From the NCBI GenBank assembly GCA_026421245.1, contig JAPKDJ010000037.1:1-37444 (forward strand): a stretch of 37,444 nucleotides of DNA, read 5' to 3'. Positions within the stretch are counted from its first letter, which is position 1. Every line of letters begins with the position of its first letter. Below, piece after piece: positions 1-8,069 of this stretch. A program made the position numbers and the translations under genes. Source of the stretch: Akkermansiaceae bacterium. GTDB taxonomy: Bacteria; Verrucomicrobiota; Verrucomicrobiia; Verrucomicrobiales; Akkermansiaceae. Under the pieces are notes generated by a model that had not been told where the DNA came from, searched no databases, and was given only the letters and a program-made list of their open reading frames with translations.

Positions 1-155
1 GAGGGTGACTTGAGAGACGTCTCATCAAAAAGCAACTCCGTGTCGCCCACGACGAAGCTGACTGCGAAGAGGTCCTCTCCCTTGCGGAGAGCCCCTACCG
101 TAGCGACTAAGTTCGAGCTTGACCGTTGAGGCGATCCCCGACCAAATGAAAAGCT
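1..155. other. Left edge; possible 3' scrap of an upstream gene
   Basis: No certain gene is visible here. In the third forward frame a 33-codon stretch (9-107, stop 108-110) reads like real protein, with acidic and alanine/leucine-rich composition ending in AESPYRSD, but it is preceded by an in-frame stop at 6-8 and has no start codon. The first forward frame is also open from 1 to 129 but has a serine/arginine-rich, less protein-like composition. The stretch could be the frameshifted tail of a gene that lies mostly outside the window. Confidence 0.15.
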
Positions 156-2129
156 ATGAACTCTCTCCATACCGGCTCCTTCCTCGGATCCATCAGCGGA
201 CTCGTCGCCAGCCTTGCCGCCGCCGTATCGGTGCTCGCCGAGGTCCCGCCAGAAAAGGCGGTGGAATCTCTCGATGTCGGAGAAGGCCTCGAAGCCAAAC
301 TGTTCGCCTCGGAGCCAATGCTACTCAGCCCATCCAGCATCGATATCGACCATCTCGGACGCGTGTGGGTCTGCGAAATCGTCAACTACCGCGGGAACAA
401 CGGCAAACGCCCGGAGGGTGACCGCATCCTCGTACTAGAAGATACCGACGGCGATGGCAACGCGGACAAAAAGACCGTCTTCTACCAGGGGCGGGACATC
501 GATTCGCCCCATGGGATCTGCGTCCTCGGCAACAAGGTGATCGTCTCCGCGGGCGACAACGTCTGGGTCATGACCGACGAGAACGGCGACCTCAAATCGG
601 ATAAAAAAGAAGCTCTGTTCACCAAAATTGGAGGAGCCCAACACGACCACGGGATCCACGCGTTCTCGTTCGGCCCGGACGGGAAACTCTACTTCAACTT
701 TGGCAATGCCTCTCGGCACCTCGCTGACGCCTCAGGCAAGACGATCACCGACATGGCAGGCAATCCCGTCAAAGCGGATCGCAAACCATACCAGCAGGGC
801 ATGGTATTCCGCTGTGATCCCGACGGGGCGAACGTCGAGACCCTCGGCTGGAACTTCCGCAACAACTGGGAAGTCTGCACCGATTCGTTCGGCACGATCT
901 GGCAGAGCGATAACGATGACGACGGCAACAAGGGCGTGCGAATCAATTTCGTGATGGAGTTTGGCAACTACGGCTACCGCGACGAATTCACGGGCAAGGG
1001 CTGGCGCGACAAGCGCACGAACATCGAAAAAGAGACCGCGGACCGCCACTGGCATCTCAACGACCCGGGCGTCGTCCCGAACCTGCTGCATACGGGACAA
1101 GGCTCGCCGACCGGGATCATCGTCTACGAAGGTTCGCTGCTCCCCGCCCTGTTCCGCAACCAGGTCATCCACTGCGACGCCGGTCCGAACGTCACCCGCG
1201 CCTACCCAGTGCAAACTCAAGGAGCCGGTTACTCCGCTACGATCGCCAATGTCCTCGAAGGCAAGCGAGACAAGTGGTTCCGCCCCGCCGATGTCTGCAC
1301 CGCCCCGGATGGTTCTTTGTTCATTGCCGACTGGTATGATCCCGGGGTCGGAGGCCACGCCATGCGCGACCTCAAAAGAGGAAGGATTTTCCGCGTCGCC
1401 ATCCCTGGTTCGAAATACTCGGTTCCAAAAGTCAACCTTAGCACACCCGACGGCGCCGCGAAGGCTCTGACAAGTCCGAACGGCGAAACCCGCTACCTCG
1501 CCTGGACCGCCATCCAAAAGATGGGGCCCGACAAGGCCGGCCCAGCACTCAAAAAACTTTGGAACGGCAACGACCAACGGCACCGTGCTCGCTCCTTGTG
1601 GGCACTCGGAAAAATGGCAAACAAAGGCCAATCCGCCGTCAATATGGCGCTAGCCGACAAGAACCCCGACATCCGCATCGTCGGCATCCGGCTCGCTCGC
1701 CAGCTCGGGCTCGATCTCACGGCCACAGTCGCAAGGGTGGTGCGTGACCCATCCGCAGCGGTGCGCCGCGAGGCCTCCATTGCCCTGCGCTTCGATGATT
1801 CGGCAAAAGCCGACGGCCTCTGGGCAGATCTCGCGCTACAACACGATGGCAAGGATCGCTGGTATCTCGAAGCCTTGGGTATCGGTTCCGACCTCCACAC
1901 CGACTCACGTTTTTCGGCCTGGTTAGCGAAAGCCGGAGACAAGTGGAAGTCCGACGGCGGCCGCGATATCATCTGGCGCAGCCGCTCGAAAAAAGCCCCA
2001 GCCTACCTTGCGAAAATCATCAAAGACGAATCGATCGCCGACCACGCGTCGCCACGCTACATGCGGGCATTCGACTTCCACACGGGCGATGAGAAAAAGA
2101 AGGCCTTGGAAAGCCTCCTCGACCTGTAA
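156..2129 (+). CDS. PVC-type secreted beta-propeller (membrane-bound dehydrogenase-like) protein with HEAT repeats
   Basis: The 657-residue product starts with a Sec signal peptide (about residues 1-28, ending LAEVPP). Residues about 35-400 form a glucose/sorbosone-dehydrogenase-like beta-propeller typical of the PVC 'putative membrane-bound dehydrogenase' family, with blade motifs such as DIDHLGRVWV, EDTDGDGNADK, ASGPDGKLY-like repeats and PDGSLFIADWYDPG. From about residue 430 alpha-helical HEAT-like repeats follow (AARSLWALGK, AAVRREASIALR). In most relatives one polypeptide continues through the HEAT region into a C-terminal CxxCH c-heme domain. Here the reading frame stops after ALESLLDL and the missing part is the next gene, 18 bp downstream. 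No strong Shine-Dalgarno is seen; the ATG was chosen because it directly precedes the signal peptide. A role in periplasmic redox or polysaccharide metabolism is family-level inference. Confidence 0.85.
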   Translation: MNSLHTGSFLGSISGLVASLAAAVSVLAEVPPEKAVESLDVGEGLEAKLFASEPMLLSPSSIDIDHLGRVWVCEIVNYRGNNGKRPEGDRILVLEDTDGDGNADKKTVFYQGRDIDSPHGICVLGNKVIVSAGDNVWVMTDENGDLKSDKKEALFTKIGGAQHDHGIHAFSFGPDGKLYFNFGNASRHLADASGKTITDMAGNPVKADRKPYQQGMVFRCDPDGANVETLGWNFRNNWEVCTDSFGTIWQSDNDDDGNKGVRINFVMEFGNYGYRDEFTGKGWRDKRTNIEKETADRHWHLNDPGVVPNLLHTGQGSPTGIIVYEGSLLPALFRNQVIHCDAGPNVTRAYPVQTQGAGYSATIANVLEGKRDKWFRPADVCTAPDGSLFIADWYDPGVGGHAMRDLKRGRIFRVAIPGSKYSVPKVNLSTPDGAAKALTSPNGETRYLAWTAIQKMGPDKAGPALKKLWNGNDQRHRARSLWALGKMANKGQSAVNMALADKNPDIRIVGIRLARQLGLDLTATVARVVRDPSAAVRREASIALRFDDSAKADGLWADLALQHDGKDRWYLEALGIGSDLHTDSRFSAWLAKAGDKWKSDGGRDIIWRSRSKKAPAYLAKIIKDESIADHASPRYMRAFDFHTGDEKKKALESLLDL

Positions 2130-2147
2130 CCTCATTTACCAATTCTG

Positions 2148-3269
2148 ATGCGCCTGCTCTCCCTGCGCGCCGCCACCGGCTGGATCTGCGCGTGGTCGAT
2201 TTTTGGGGCGCCGCTTTCGCTACAAGCCGACGAGGCCAAAGATACGCTGATCGTGGAGACGATCCTACGGCTCGAAGATTTTGATCTCACGGGTTCGGAA
2301 AAGGCACAGGCCGCAGTCGGCCGCTACCTCGAGAACAACTGGGGCGGCGAACGCTACCTCGACCTGATCACGCGCTTCGATTTAAAATCGGAAGCACCTG
2401 GAGTTCTGAAACTTGCCCTCGAAAAAACGGACGATCCAGTCGGCATGGAAGCCGCCAAGGTGCTCGACGCCCTCGGTGCTGCAGACCTTCTCGTCGCGAC
2501 TCTGCACGGAAAAGACGCCGCCGCTGCCGCGCGTGCGGCAAAGGCAATGTCGCACCTGGAGAACCAAGACCTCAACACCGAACTCTCGAAAGTGCTCGCA
2601 GACAGTAGCCGCCCAGTCATGGTCCGCTCTGCTGCCTTGGCCGCGATCTACGGCTCCCATCCTGACCGACAGCCCAAACTGCTCGCCAAGGTGAAGGCGG
2701 ACGAACTCGCCAAAGATCTCAGGCAAGCCGCCTCCGAACTCCTGATGCTCTCTCGCGATCCAAAAGTACGCGAGGAGGCGCAGAGCCTTTTCGCGGTCGG
2801 CGGAAGTGATCTTCTGGCAGTGACCGAATTGGTCAAGCGCAAGGGTGACCCGGCGCGCGGAGAGCAGCTCTTTGCAACCAAGACGTGCATCGTCTGTCAC
2901 CAGGCTGGTGAGATCGGAATCAACTTCGGCCCCGGCCTATCGGAGATCGGTGATAAGCTCAATAAAGAGGCTCTTTACAAAGCGATCATCGAACCCAGCT
3001 CCGCCATCAGCATGGGATTCGAGGGGTGGGAGATTACTCTGAAAGACAAGACTCCCCCGCTGCTCGGGATCGTCACGGAGACGGAGGAGAACCTGACGGT
3101 CACCATGATCGGCGGCGCAAAAAGAACCGTATTAAAATCCGCCGTCGCGTCGAAGAATAAGCTCGCGCAATCCCTCATGTATCCAGGTCTCCACCGATTG
3201 ATGACAACGGATGAACTCGTCGATCTCGTTGACTACTTGAGCACTCTCAAGAAGAAGCCTAAATCGTAA
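2148..3269 (+). CDS. Secreted HEAT-repeat protein with C-terminal PVC-type c-heme domain
   Basis: The 373-residue product has its own signal peptide (about 1-27, cleavage after SLQA), HEAT-like helices (about 30-235), and a C-terminal PVC-type c-heme domain with Cys247, Cys250 and His251 in CIVCHQAGEIGINFGPGLSEIG-type context. The end contains the usual LMTTDELVDLVDYLSTLK helix. The sequence begins (IVETILRLEDFDL) where the preceding gene leaves off in fused relatives, so the two genes together equal one normal-length protein of about 1,030 residues. They are 18 bp apart and surely co-transcribed. The heme domain probably passes electrons from the propeller partner in the periplasm. This is inference; no substrate is evident. 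Confidence 0.85.
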   Translation: MRLLSLRAATGWICAWSIFGAPLSLQADEAKDTLIVETILRLEDFDLTGSEKAQAAVGRYLENNWGGERYLDLITRFDLKSEAPGVLKLALEKTDDPVGMEAAKVLDALGAADLLVATLHGKDAAAAARAAKAMSHLENQDLNTELSKVLADSSRPVMVRSAALAAIYGSHPDRQPKLLAKVKADELAKDLRQAASELLMLSRDPKVREEAQSLFAVGGSDLLAVTELVKRKGDPARGEQLFATKTCIVCHQAGEIGINFGPGLSEIGDKLNKEALYKAIIEPSSAISMGFEGWEITLKDKTPPLLGIVTETEENLTVTMIGGAKRTVLKSAVASKNKLAQSLMYPGLHRLMTTDELVDLVDYLSTLKKKPKS

Positions 3270-3613
3270 GCGGGGTCGGAGCCATGAGTATCTGAGGGAA
3301 CTCCATCGACACTTTCGTCTTGAGTAATCAAGACACCCCCCAAGATTCCATTCCAGTCTCAAAGCGCGTAGCCCTCGCCGGAGTGCCCCTGGTTGCCCAT
3401 CTGCGTGACAACTTTATACTCTTGCGCACCTCCTCCATGTGGCGCGTCATCTCTGCCATGCCCCTCCCGGGGCGCACTCGTCTGGATTGGATCAATCAAT
3501 CCGTGTATTCTCGTGCCTAGGACAGGGCCCGAGTGTCTGCCGGGGACGGAATCCGACGGGATAGACGGCTGATGATGTGAATTGCAGGACTGGCGTATCG
3601 TCGGTTGTATCGC
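3270..3613. other. Intergenic region between convergent genes, containing a gene remnant
   Basis: This 344-bp spacer separates the plus-strand heme protein from the minus-strand DUF1080 gene. The only recognisable content is the Gfo/Idh scrap annotated at 3359-3450. A 66-codon plus-strand frame (3320-3520, TTG start) lies antisense to that scrap, matches nothing known to me and is not counted as a gene. No convincing terminator hairpin with a T-tract was found. Confidence 0.4.
3359..3450 (-). pseudogene. Remnant of a Gfo/Idh/MocA-family oxidoreductase
   Basis: Read on the minus strand, this stretch encodes QEYKVVTQMGNQGHSGEG followed by YAL and a stop. That is a highly recognisable block of secreted PVC-type Gfo/Idh/MocA oxidoreductases, just after the Rossmann-fold strand that carries the catalytic-region helix. 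Upstream residues in another frame (TRHMEEVRK) resemble the helix that normally precedes it, implying a frameshift. The remainder of a roughly 400-residue gene is absent. It is interpreted as a leftover of a deleted sugar-dehydrogenase-type gene. Confidence 0.6.
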
Positions 3614-4261
3614 CTACTTCAGGAGCTTGACGCGAATATTCTTGAACCGCACCTCGAAGCCGCCGGGCGAGTGGTATTGCAGAGCAATGATGCCCCCCTT
3701 CGCGGCCTTGTCGGGATTCTTATCATCGAACTCGATGGCCACCACTCCGTTGATCTCCTGAGTCACCTTGGTACCGTGAGCGGTGATCCGGTAGCTGTTC
3801 CAACTGTTGTCCTTCTTGATCTTGGGCTCGGTCTTGTATTTACCGGCCAGGAGGCCGCGTCCGCCTTCTTCGTAGAGTTTTCCGAACCACCCGGATCCGA
3901 TGTCGGCCTGGTAGCCTTTCACGACCCACTTGTTATCGCCCCTCACCGACTGCTTGGACCGGTATTGAATGCCGCTGTTCCCCTTGTTGTCGACCAGGAT
4001 GAATTCAGCCTCCAGGACGTAGTCATAGAGCGGCGTCTTATAGACCAGGAAAGTGTTTCCGCCCTTCAGCTTGTCAATCTTCCCGGAGATGTAGCCATCG
4101 ACCACGCTCCAGATCTCCGGGTTGCCGTCCCAACCGGTCAGATCTTTTCCGTTGAAGAGAGTGATCCAGCCTTCGGCGTCCGGCTTCGGGAGTTTGTGGT
4201 GATCGGCGGTGAGGGTGGCGGTGGCAAAACCGAGGCAGGCGAGAGTGGCGATGAGTTTCAT
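3614..4261 (-). CDS. Secreted DUF1080 (3-keto-disaccharide hydrolase-like) protein
   Basis: The 215-residue product has a signal peptide (MKLIATLACLGFATATLTA) and a single DUF1080 concanavalin-like jelly-roll domain covering the rest. Family signatures visible are GWITLFNGKDLTGWDG near the N-terminus, FVLVDNKGNSGIQYRS-like central strands (NSGIQYRSK), YQADIG, and the C-terminal FEVRFKNIRVKLL strand. Characterised members hydrolyse 3-keto-glycosides or bind glycans, often beside Gfo/Idh oxidoreductases; the remnant of such an oxidoreductase lies 160 bp downstream. The length is normal for a single-domain member. The substrate cannot be predicted. It is transcribed alone, away from the metalloprotease located upstream. 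Confidence 0.9.
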   Translation of the reverse strand: MKLIATLACLGFATATLTADHHKLPKPDAEGWITLFNGKDLTGWDGNPEIWSVVDGYISGKIDKLKGGNTFLVYKTPLYDYVLEAEFILVDNKGNSGIQYRSKQSVRGDNKWVVKGYQADIGSGWFGKLYEEGGRGLLAGKYKTEPKIKKDNSWNSYRITAHGTKVTQEINGVVAIEFDDKNPDKAAKGGIIALQYHSPGGFEVRFKNIRVKLLK

Positions 4262-4491
4262 GGGGATCTGACAGGTTGGATTTGATTGGCTAACACTCTA
4301 TACTGACGCGGACTGCGTAATCTAACCGCTTCTTTCGATTCGATCGGCCGGCCTCCCTCCCTCCCATGCGGCGAGCATTCCGGATCTCCCCTGACATTCG
4401 TCTCGAAACGGGCTCAAATTCCTGATCATGAATCGCCTTCTCACCCTCCCGGCGCACAGGTTCCCCAAAGAAATGTCTGTAACACGGCGGG

Positions 4492-5325
4492 CTATTCCCC
4501 CAGAAGCTTGACCCGAAAAAGAGCGGCGACCTTGGCGATCCCTCCCCAGTATTTCTTGGGGGCAGCGGCCTGCCAATCCCGGAGGAAGTCAAGGAAGTCG
4601 ACCTCGCGATCAGGGACGGAATTGAGATAGGCAACTGCCCCCCAAAGTTTGGGTTCAGCCTCAAAGATCGGCAACATGGCCTTGGCAACGACGCGGTTCT
4701 TCGGCCGATCGGTCCCGGTCTTTCTCAAAGCTTCACGGTGGGTTTGAAACCACTTGGAGAGATCCTCAGGGATCTCGGTTCCATCGATCAACTTATTGGC
4801 ATACCCGGTGAGCGATGTCCGATAACTAGTCCAATTGGGATACGGAGCATCGGTGGCCCAAGTCTCTCCCATTCTCCGCAGCGAGTATAACGAGGCCATC
4901 TCGCAGATCGCTTCCTCGAACCAAAGATTCCAGTTCGATCCCTCCTTATAGTTACAAAGGATGTGGCAAAACTCGTGCGAAAACTGGTAGGCATACTGCG
5001 ACCAGAAGGGCCCATTGACATTGAGTCGAACCCGGTTCTCCCCTTCCGGTCCTCGCTTGTAGAGCACGATCGGCCCACCTTTGGGCTCCACCGTGATCGT
5101 GGGGAATTCGCGATCGGGAAACTGGGAGTGAAGCGGCTTGATCGCCGAATTCAGAATCGCCTTCACATCAGCCGTCGACGCGCCCCAGTTTTTTCCCAGC
5201 GGTTTGATGACCACTTGGTTCTTCTTGCCATCCCGCAATTGCGCGCCCGATCCCAATATTCCCAGACCGAGTAACCCGGCGACTACAACCGGTGTAAAGA
5301 GTGATAGAAACAGAGGTGTTTTCAT
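4492..5325 (-). CDS. Membrane-anchored or secreted HExxH (gluzincin-like) metalloprotease
   Basis: The start was placed at 5325 because it gives a typical signal sequence or N-terminal anchor (MKTPLFLSLFTPVVVAGLLGLGILGSGAQL); the longer frame upstream adds 68 residues of unlikely composition. The 277-residue product contains His117-Glu118-x-x-His121 (QFSHEFCHILCNY), followed about 16 residues later by a glutamate pair in WFEEAICEMASLYSL. This arrangement is the zinc-binding layout of gluzincins and peptidase-MA-like proteins. The role and substrate are unknown. Neighbouring genes do not suggest a partner. A 7-bp hairpin lies about 50 bp upstream of the start. Confidence 0.7.
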   Translation of the reverse strand: MKTPLFLSLFTPVVVAGLLGLGILGSGAQLRDGKKNQVVIKPLGKNWGASTADVKAILNSAIKPLHSQFPDREFPTITVEPKGGPIVLYKRGPEGENRVRLNVNGPFWSQYAYQFSHEFCHILCNYKEGSNWNLWFEEAICEMASLYSLRRMGETWATDAPYPNWTSYRTSLTGYANKLIDGTEIPEDLSKWFQTHREALRKTGTDRPKNRVVAKAMLPIFEAEPKLWGAVAYLNSVPDREVDFLDFLRDWQAAAPKKYWGGIAKVAALFRVKLLGE

Positions 5326-5375
5326 TTGTAAAAAGGGCGTCAGGGAAAAATGACGTTCACCTTGGAAAACCACAG

Positions 5376-5392
5376 TTGCGGTTTTACCGCAA
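5376..5392. other. Perfect 7-bp inverted repeat upstream of the metalloprotease
   Basis: TTGCGGT and ACCGCAA are separated by a 3-nt TTT loop, 51 bp upstream of the metalloprotease ATG. It could be an operator or part of a 5' leader; no T-tract follows on the minus strand. The function is unproven. Confidence 0.35.
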
Positions 5393-5559
5393 ATCTTTTC
5401 CCCCATTCTTTGGCCGAGACATGGCCTCCGGCACTCGCCTAGCCAGACCCGGGATTCCGAATCGCCTGACGCCTGTGGATCGTTTCTTCCCTCGACCTCC
5501 CGTCCTTTCTTCAATAGCCTTAAGGTCAAACTCTCGCTTCAGGCCCCTCTTCCGTTCTC

Positions 5560-5937
5560 ATGTTTCACTTTGAAAAATTACCGCCGGTGACAGGTCTGAT
5601 TTTACTGGTGATGGCCATTGCAGAACTGCCCATTCGGGCGGATGAAACCGCAGGCATCGACTACTTTGAATCCCGCATCCGCCCCTCTTCGTCGAGCATT
5701 TCTACAAGTGCCACTCAACCGGGGCCCAGAAACTCAAACCCCGCCAAACCCCGCCTCCCAGACACCAAAATCCCCCCCCTTTCTCCCCTCTCCGATCCCT
5801 TCAACGGCGCCCTCTATCTCTTCGACATCACCGCCGCGAGATTCGAGCTCATTTCCAAGCTCAAACCCATCAAGAGCGCCAGCCAACACCTCGACGGCAT
5901 CCTCTGGGCCACCGACCCAAAACACTTCCACCTATGA
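5560..5937 (+). pseudogene. Frameshifted N-terminal remnant of a PSCyt1 (planctomycete cytochrome C) gene
   Basis: A signal peptide (MFHFEKLPPVTGLILLVMAIAELPIRA) is followed by GIDYFESRIRP, the start of the planctomycete cytochrome C domain (PSCyt1) that opens DUF1549/DUF1553 proteins. At about 5684 one base is missing. The neighbouring frame then continues LFVEHFYKCHSTGAQKLK, including the expected CxxxC-type/CH heme region. After about 5740 the sequence becomes a C-rich tract with no PSCyt1 or PSD1 similarity, so the roughly 800-residue body is gone. The final 45 codons of the original frame (FNGALYLFD...DPKHFHL) look like the tail of another, unidentified protein and overlap the next gene by ATGA. 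The result seems to be a deletion chimera. Confidence 0.65.
5779..5801 (+). repeat. 23-bp exact direct repeat, copy 1
   Basis: This pyrimidine-rich 23-mer is identical to 10223-10245. The copies lie in the PSCyt1 remnant and just upstream of the CotH gene. The match then continues as CAAC after one inserted base. It suggests recombination or copying between the flanks of the 5.8-10.2 kb accessory block, although low complexity weakens the argument. Confidence 0.5.
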
Positions 5938-6794
5938 ACTCCCTCCTCCGCCGCTTCACCACCACGCTTCTCACCTGCTCTGCCTCTCTTCTCTTGGCCG
6001 CCGAGGAAGCTCCCTTCAAGGTTCTCACCTACAACGTCCTCTACGGGTTCAACCACCAAAAGGCCACCGACCTCGGGGCCGAATGGATCAAGGAACAGCA
6101 GGCAGACATTGTGGCCCTCCAGGAGATGAACACCTACACTCAGGACAAGCTCACCGACCTTGCCAAGAGATGGAACCATCCGCACTCGATCATCCTCAAG
6201 GAAAAGGGCTTTCCCGTTGCCCTCACATCAAAGACCCCCATCGAGGTCATTGAGAAGCGGGTGAAAGACATGTGGCACGGCTACCTGCACTGCAAAGTAA
6301 ACGGCACTCACATCTTCGTCGTCCACCTGTCCCCTTCCAAGCACAACGTGCGCGTCCGCGAGTCCGAAATCCTATCCACCAAGATCCAACCACTCCTCAC
6401 CGCCAAAGAACGAGTCATCGTCATGGGCGACTTCAACTGCAGGTCACCTCTCGATAAGTCATGGACCGAGTCCAGAAAGAGCACCGAAGAATGGCGACAG
6501 AAGCATCCAGACAACGCCGACCGCGGCTACGTCCCGATGAGCAAGTTTCTCTCCCTCGGCCTCGTCGATCTCGTCCACGCCAAACAACCACAAGCCAAGC
6601 TACAACTCGGCACCATCCCTACCAAAATCAGGGAACAAGCCGGCCCCATTACCAAATGGCGCATCGACTTCATTCTCACCGACCCCCTCCTCGCCAAATT
6701 CTGCACCAGCGCCGCCACCCTCCGGGACGAAGTCGTTCACAAAATTTCCGACCACTACCCCGTCCAAGCCACATTCGCCCCCCTCTCCGATTAA
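5934..6794 (+). CDS. Secreted endonuclease/exonuclease/phosphatase (EEP) family hydrolase
   Basis: The 286-residue product has a signal peptide (about 1-23, LLLAAEE) and a complete EEP fold. Visible catalytic motifs are TYNVLYG (strand 1), LQEMN with metal-binding Glu64, VMGDFNCRSPLD with Asp166 and Asn168, WRIDFIL, and the terminal ISDHYPV with Asp273 and His274. The family cleaves phosphodiester or phosphomonoester bonds in nucleic acids, sphingolipids or inositol phosphates. Signal peptide and size suggest a periplasmic or extracellular phosphatase or nuclease, and the substrate is not deducible. The start overlaps the upstream remnant by ATGA, so it may once have been translationally coupled. 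Confidence 0.9.
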   Translation: MNSLLRRFTTTLLTCSASLLLAAEEAPFKVLTYNVLYGFNHQKATDLGAEWIKEQQADIVALQEMNTYTQDKLTDLAKRWNHPHSIILKEKGFPVALTSKTPIEVIEKRVKDMWHGYLHCKVNGTHIFVVHLSPSKHNVRVRESEILSTKIQPLLTAKERVIVMGDFNCRSPLDKSWTESRKSTEEWRQKHPDNADRGYVPMSKFLSLGLVDLVHAKQPQAKLQLGTIPTKIREQAGPITKWRIDFILTDPLLAKFCTSAATLRDEVVHKISDHYPVQATFAPLSD

Positions 6795-6801
6795 GGCCAA
6801 C

Positions 6802-6821
6802 ACCGGGACAACTGCCCCGGT
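6802..6821 (+). terminator. Weak terminator-like hairpin after the EEP gene
   Basis: ACCGGG (6802-6807) and CCCGGT (6816-6821) form a 6-bp GC-rich stem with an 8-nt loop, 8 bp after the stop codon of the EEP gene. Only TT follows, so termination would be weak. Confidence 0.25.
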
Positions 6822-6844
6822 TTAGACAATTCGACGAACACCAC

Positions 6845-6868
6845 CCGCTACCAAAAACCTCCTTGGCA
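6845..6868 (+). repeat. 24-bp imperfect direct repeat, copy 1
   Basis: This copy matches 8396-8419 at 21 of 24 positions (common ends CCGCTACCAAAA and TCCTTGGCA). The two copies flank the toroid/c-heme gene at 6997-8067. The copy at 8396 overlaps the start region of a decayed minus-strand gene, so this could be shared ancestry of two gene starts and not a mobile-element footprint. Confidence 0.4.
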
Positions 6869-6996
6869 AGACCGGAGGGCAGACTACGATTCTGGAAAAC
6901 CGTCTTCCGCTCCATCGTCGCCGTTGGCAAATGGTCCGCGGCTCTTACTTCACCTCTTCCACTGCCCTCAAGGCGCAAGCCCCTCGGAGCCCCATC

Positions 6997-8067
6997 ATGA
7001 TTGCCCCCCTTTCATTGCCCCTCCATTTCCTCCTCATCTTGACTGGCTTGATCCTGCCTCTGATTCAAACCGTCCATTCACAGGACAACGGTATCGCCTT
7101 CAAGCGCAACCTAGCAGACGAAGCCGTCACGGAGAACTTTTCTGCCGACCAAGCGATTGAGTTCATCGAACACTCCGTAGCCCGCTGGCAAGTAAGTCGG
7201 AAATGCGTGACCTGCCACACAAATGGGCTTCACCTTGTCACGGCATCACTGGCCACCCCATCGTCCAAAGTCTTCCTGGAGAGCCGGGAGTTTGCACGCG
7301 ATTACGTCACAGGCTATATTTCAGGAAAATCAAAACCCCGGGGCCAGCATGGCGCCATTGAAGGCATCGTCGCCACCTCCTGTTTTCTCACCATCAGTGA
7401 AATGACCACCGGAGGCAAACTCCATCCCGATACCGCTGCTGCACTTGACCATATCTGGACGAAACAAAGCCCGTCAGGCGCATGGAAAAACTGGCTCAAA
7501 TGCCATTGGGGGCCGTTTGAATCTGATGACCACTACGGCGTCAGTCTCGCCGCCATCGCCTTGAACATGACCCCAGCATCCTATCAGGAGAAAGAACCAG
7601 CACGCAGCGCAAAAGGAAAACTGCAGCAATTCCTTCAGGAGAACCCACCCAGCTCCCTGCACCAAAAAGGAATGCTTCTCTGGGCTTCGAAATATGATTC
7701 AACACTGACAAAGCCCATACAAATCAAGCAATGGGTTGAGGAACTCAGGACTCTCCAACACGAGGACGGCGGCTGGACATTGATCCAACTCGGAAACCAT
7801 GACTGGCAACGGGAGGATGGAAAAGCCCAGCAGCAGATGAGCGATGGATATGCCACTGCCTTCACAATCTATGTCCTACGCATGGCGGAGGTAGAAATCA
7901 AGGATCCCGCAATACAGCGCGGCCTCAGCTGGTTGAAATCAAATCAACGGGAGAGCGGCCGCTGGTTCACCCACTCCCCACGCCGCGACGGGAAACACTA
8001 CATCACACAGGCAGCGACAAACATGGCCTTGCTGGCTCTGGCCAGCTGCAATGAATTGCCGCAATAG
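6997..8067 (+). CDS. Secreted c-heme-motif protein with prenyltransferase/squalene-oxidase-like repeats
   Basis: The start at 6997 was chosen because it begins a clear signal peptide (MIAPLSLPLHFLLILTGLILPL...VHSQ); 22 more codons are open upstream. In the 356-residue product a single c-type heme motif, Cys70-Val-Thr-Cys73-His74, occurs near the N-terminus. The rest shows alpha-toroid repeats of the terpenoid cyclase/prenyltransferase superfamily: SPSGAWKNWLKCHWGP, DDHYGVSLAAIAL, HEDGGWTLIQLG, DGYATAFTIYVLR, and RGLSWLKSNQRESGRWFT. Catalytic DxDD of squalene-hopene cyclases is not seen, so cyclase activity is unlikely. Verrucomicrobia and Planctomycetes encode many such 'squalene cyclase-like' secreted proteins of unknown function. 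Heme binding is inferred from one motif. Confidence 0.8.
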   Translation: MIAPLSLPLHFLLILTGLILPLIQTVHSQDNGIAFKRNLADEAVTENFSADQAIEFIEHSVARWQVSRKCVTCHTNGLHLVTASLATPSSKVFLESREFARDYVTGYISGKSKPRGQHGAIEGIVATSCFLTISEMTTGGKLHPDTAAALDHIWTKQSPSGAWKNWLKCHWGPFESDDHYGVSLAAIALNMTPASYQEKEPARSAKGKLQQFLQENPPSSLHQKGMLLWASKYDSTLTKPIQIKQWVEELRTLQHEDGGWTLIQLGNHDWQREDGKAQQQMSDGYATAFTIYVLRMAEVEIKDPAIQRGLSWLKSNQRESGRWFTHSPRRDGKHYITQAATNMALLALASCNELPQ

Positions 8068-8069
8068 GC

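Noticed and set aside
732..1631. 299-codon open frame antisense to the beta-propeller gene
   Set aside because: It is a shadow of high-GC coding DNA; the plus-strand frame has clear domain content and the antisense product has no recognisable motifs.
3320..3520. 66-codon plus-strand frame in the intergenic region
   Set aside because: TTG start, no family, and antisense to the recognisable Gfo/Idh scrap.
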